Part shown: in pieces, positions 13,627 to 13,755 of the stretch
Layout: each line of letters starts with the position of its first letter
Position numbering within the stretch: position 1 is the first letter of the stretch
Origin: Bacteroidales bacterium UBA6428
Lineage (GTDB): Bacteria; Bacteroidota; Bacteroidia; Bacteroidales; UBA932
Length of the DNA: 13,755 bases
Assembly (NCBI GenBank): GCA_002437305.1
Contig: DJOW01000061.1
Location: 1 to 13,755 of the forward strand
Direction of reading: 5' to 3'
Notes under the pieces: model-generated
Told to the model about the DNA's origin: nothing
Seen by the model: only the letters and a program-made list of their open reading frames with translations
The model's database searches: none
Translations under genes and position numbers: made by a program

Positions 13627-13755
13627 ATGATTGATATGGAATTTTCAGACATTCGCCCTCTCATTGAATTTTATCACAGCAAGCTATCACAAGTATCGCT
13701 TGATTTCAAACGCTATTTGTACAATAAGATTAATTGGAAGGCCAGAATAATTGGC
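13627..13755 (+). CDS. N-terminus of a probable AAA+ ATPase (DUF4143-type), cut by window edge
   Basis: Forty-three codons are open to the window edge. The stretch SLDFKRYLYNKINWKARIIG matches the N-terminal helix that, in Bacteroidales AAA+ ATP-binding proteins with a C-terminal DUF4143 domain, comes just before the Walker A loop (G-x-R-G-V-G-K-T). The Walker motif itself would lie just beyond the edge. The start may be the ATG at 13627 or the in-frame ATG at 13636; an in-frame ATG at 13570 would add an unlikely extension. It is transcribed away from the citrate lyase operon and is probably unrelated in function. Such proteins are often multi-copy accessory genes. The identification rests on a short stretch. 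Confidence 0.6.
   Translation, partial: MIDMEFSDIRPLIEFYHSKLSQVSLDFKRYLYNKINWKARIIG

Noticed and set aside
13389..13664. Minus-strand frame of 91 codons in the right intergenic region
   Set aside because: It overlaps the start of the better-supported ATPase-like gene, covers AT-rich operator-like DNA and has no family resemblance.

Overview
The window looks like a Bacteroidales chromosome, possibly Rikenellaceae-like. Coding DNA is fairly GC-rich (about 55% by eye) and intergenic DNA is AT-rich. There are no Shine-Dalgarno-led starts, and the aconitase and eukaryote-type NADP isocitrate dehydrogenase are of the kind found in Bacteroides. The family and genus are inference. Every complete gene lies on the minus strand, so the window is best read from right to left; only a partial ATPase-like gene at the right edge is on the plus strand.

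Right to centre (13170 down to 4482) is one probable operon of about 8.7 kb. It encodes citrate lyase gamma, beta and alpha (citD, citE, citF), the prosthetic-group transferase citX, a single fused protein joining citrate lyase ligase (CitC) to triphosphoribosyl-dephospho-CoA synthase (CitG), then aconitase and NADP isocitrate dehydrogenase. This is a complete set for making and activating citrate lyase, joined to the citrate/isocitrate/2-oxoglutarate branch. No citrate synthase, citrate transporter or oxaloacetate decarboxylase is visible.

The centre-left (about 2429-4446) looks like a small accessory module. A promoter drives a two-domain protein (nucleoside deoxyribosyltransferase-like domain plus a phage-type macro-like domain) that overlaps by ATGA a 68-residue winged-helix-like protein. 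Around this pair is much unexplained non-coding structure: six 33-bp palindromic units with an invariant 22-bp spacing between GTAC cores (3682-3950), three 29-bp units on an exact 51-bp period (4063-4193) with a stray relative at 2491, a perfect 30-bp inverted repeat with an 8-nt loop (4268-4335), and REP-like elements at both ends. One more REP-like copy sits inside the citC-citG coding sequence.

The left end (2419 down to 1) is an efflux operon: a near-consensus sigma-54 promoter with a palindromic upstream site, a TolC-family outer-membrane protein, and the N-terminal 272 residues of a periplasmic adaptor that runs off the window.

Across the whole window the heptamer TGAATAT is strikingly frequent (25 copies counted by eye on both strands, 14 of them followed by G). 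It occurs in several reading frames and in non-coding DNA.
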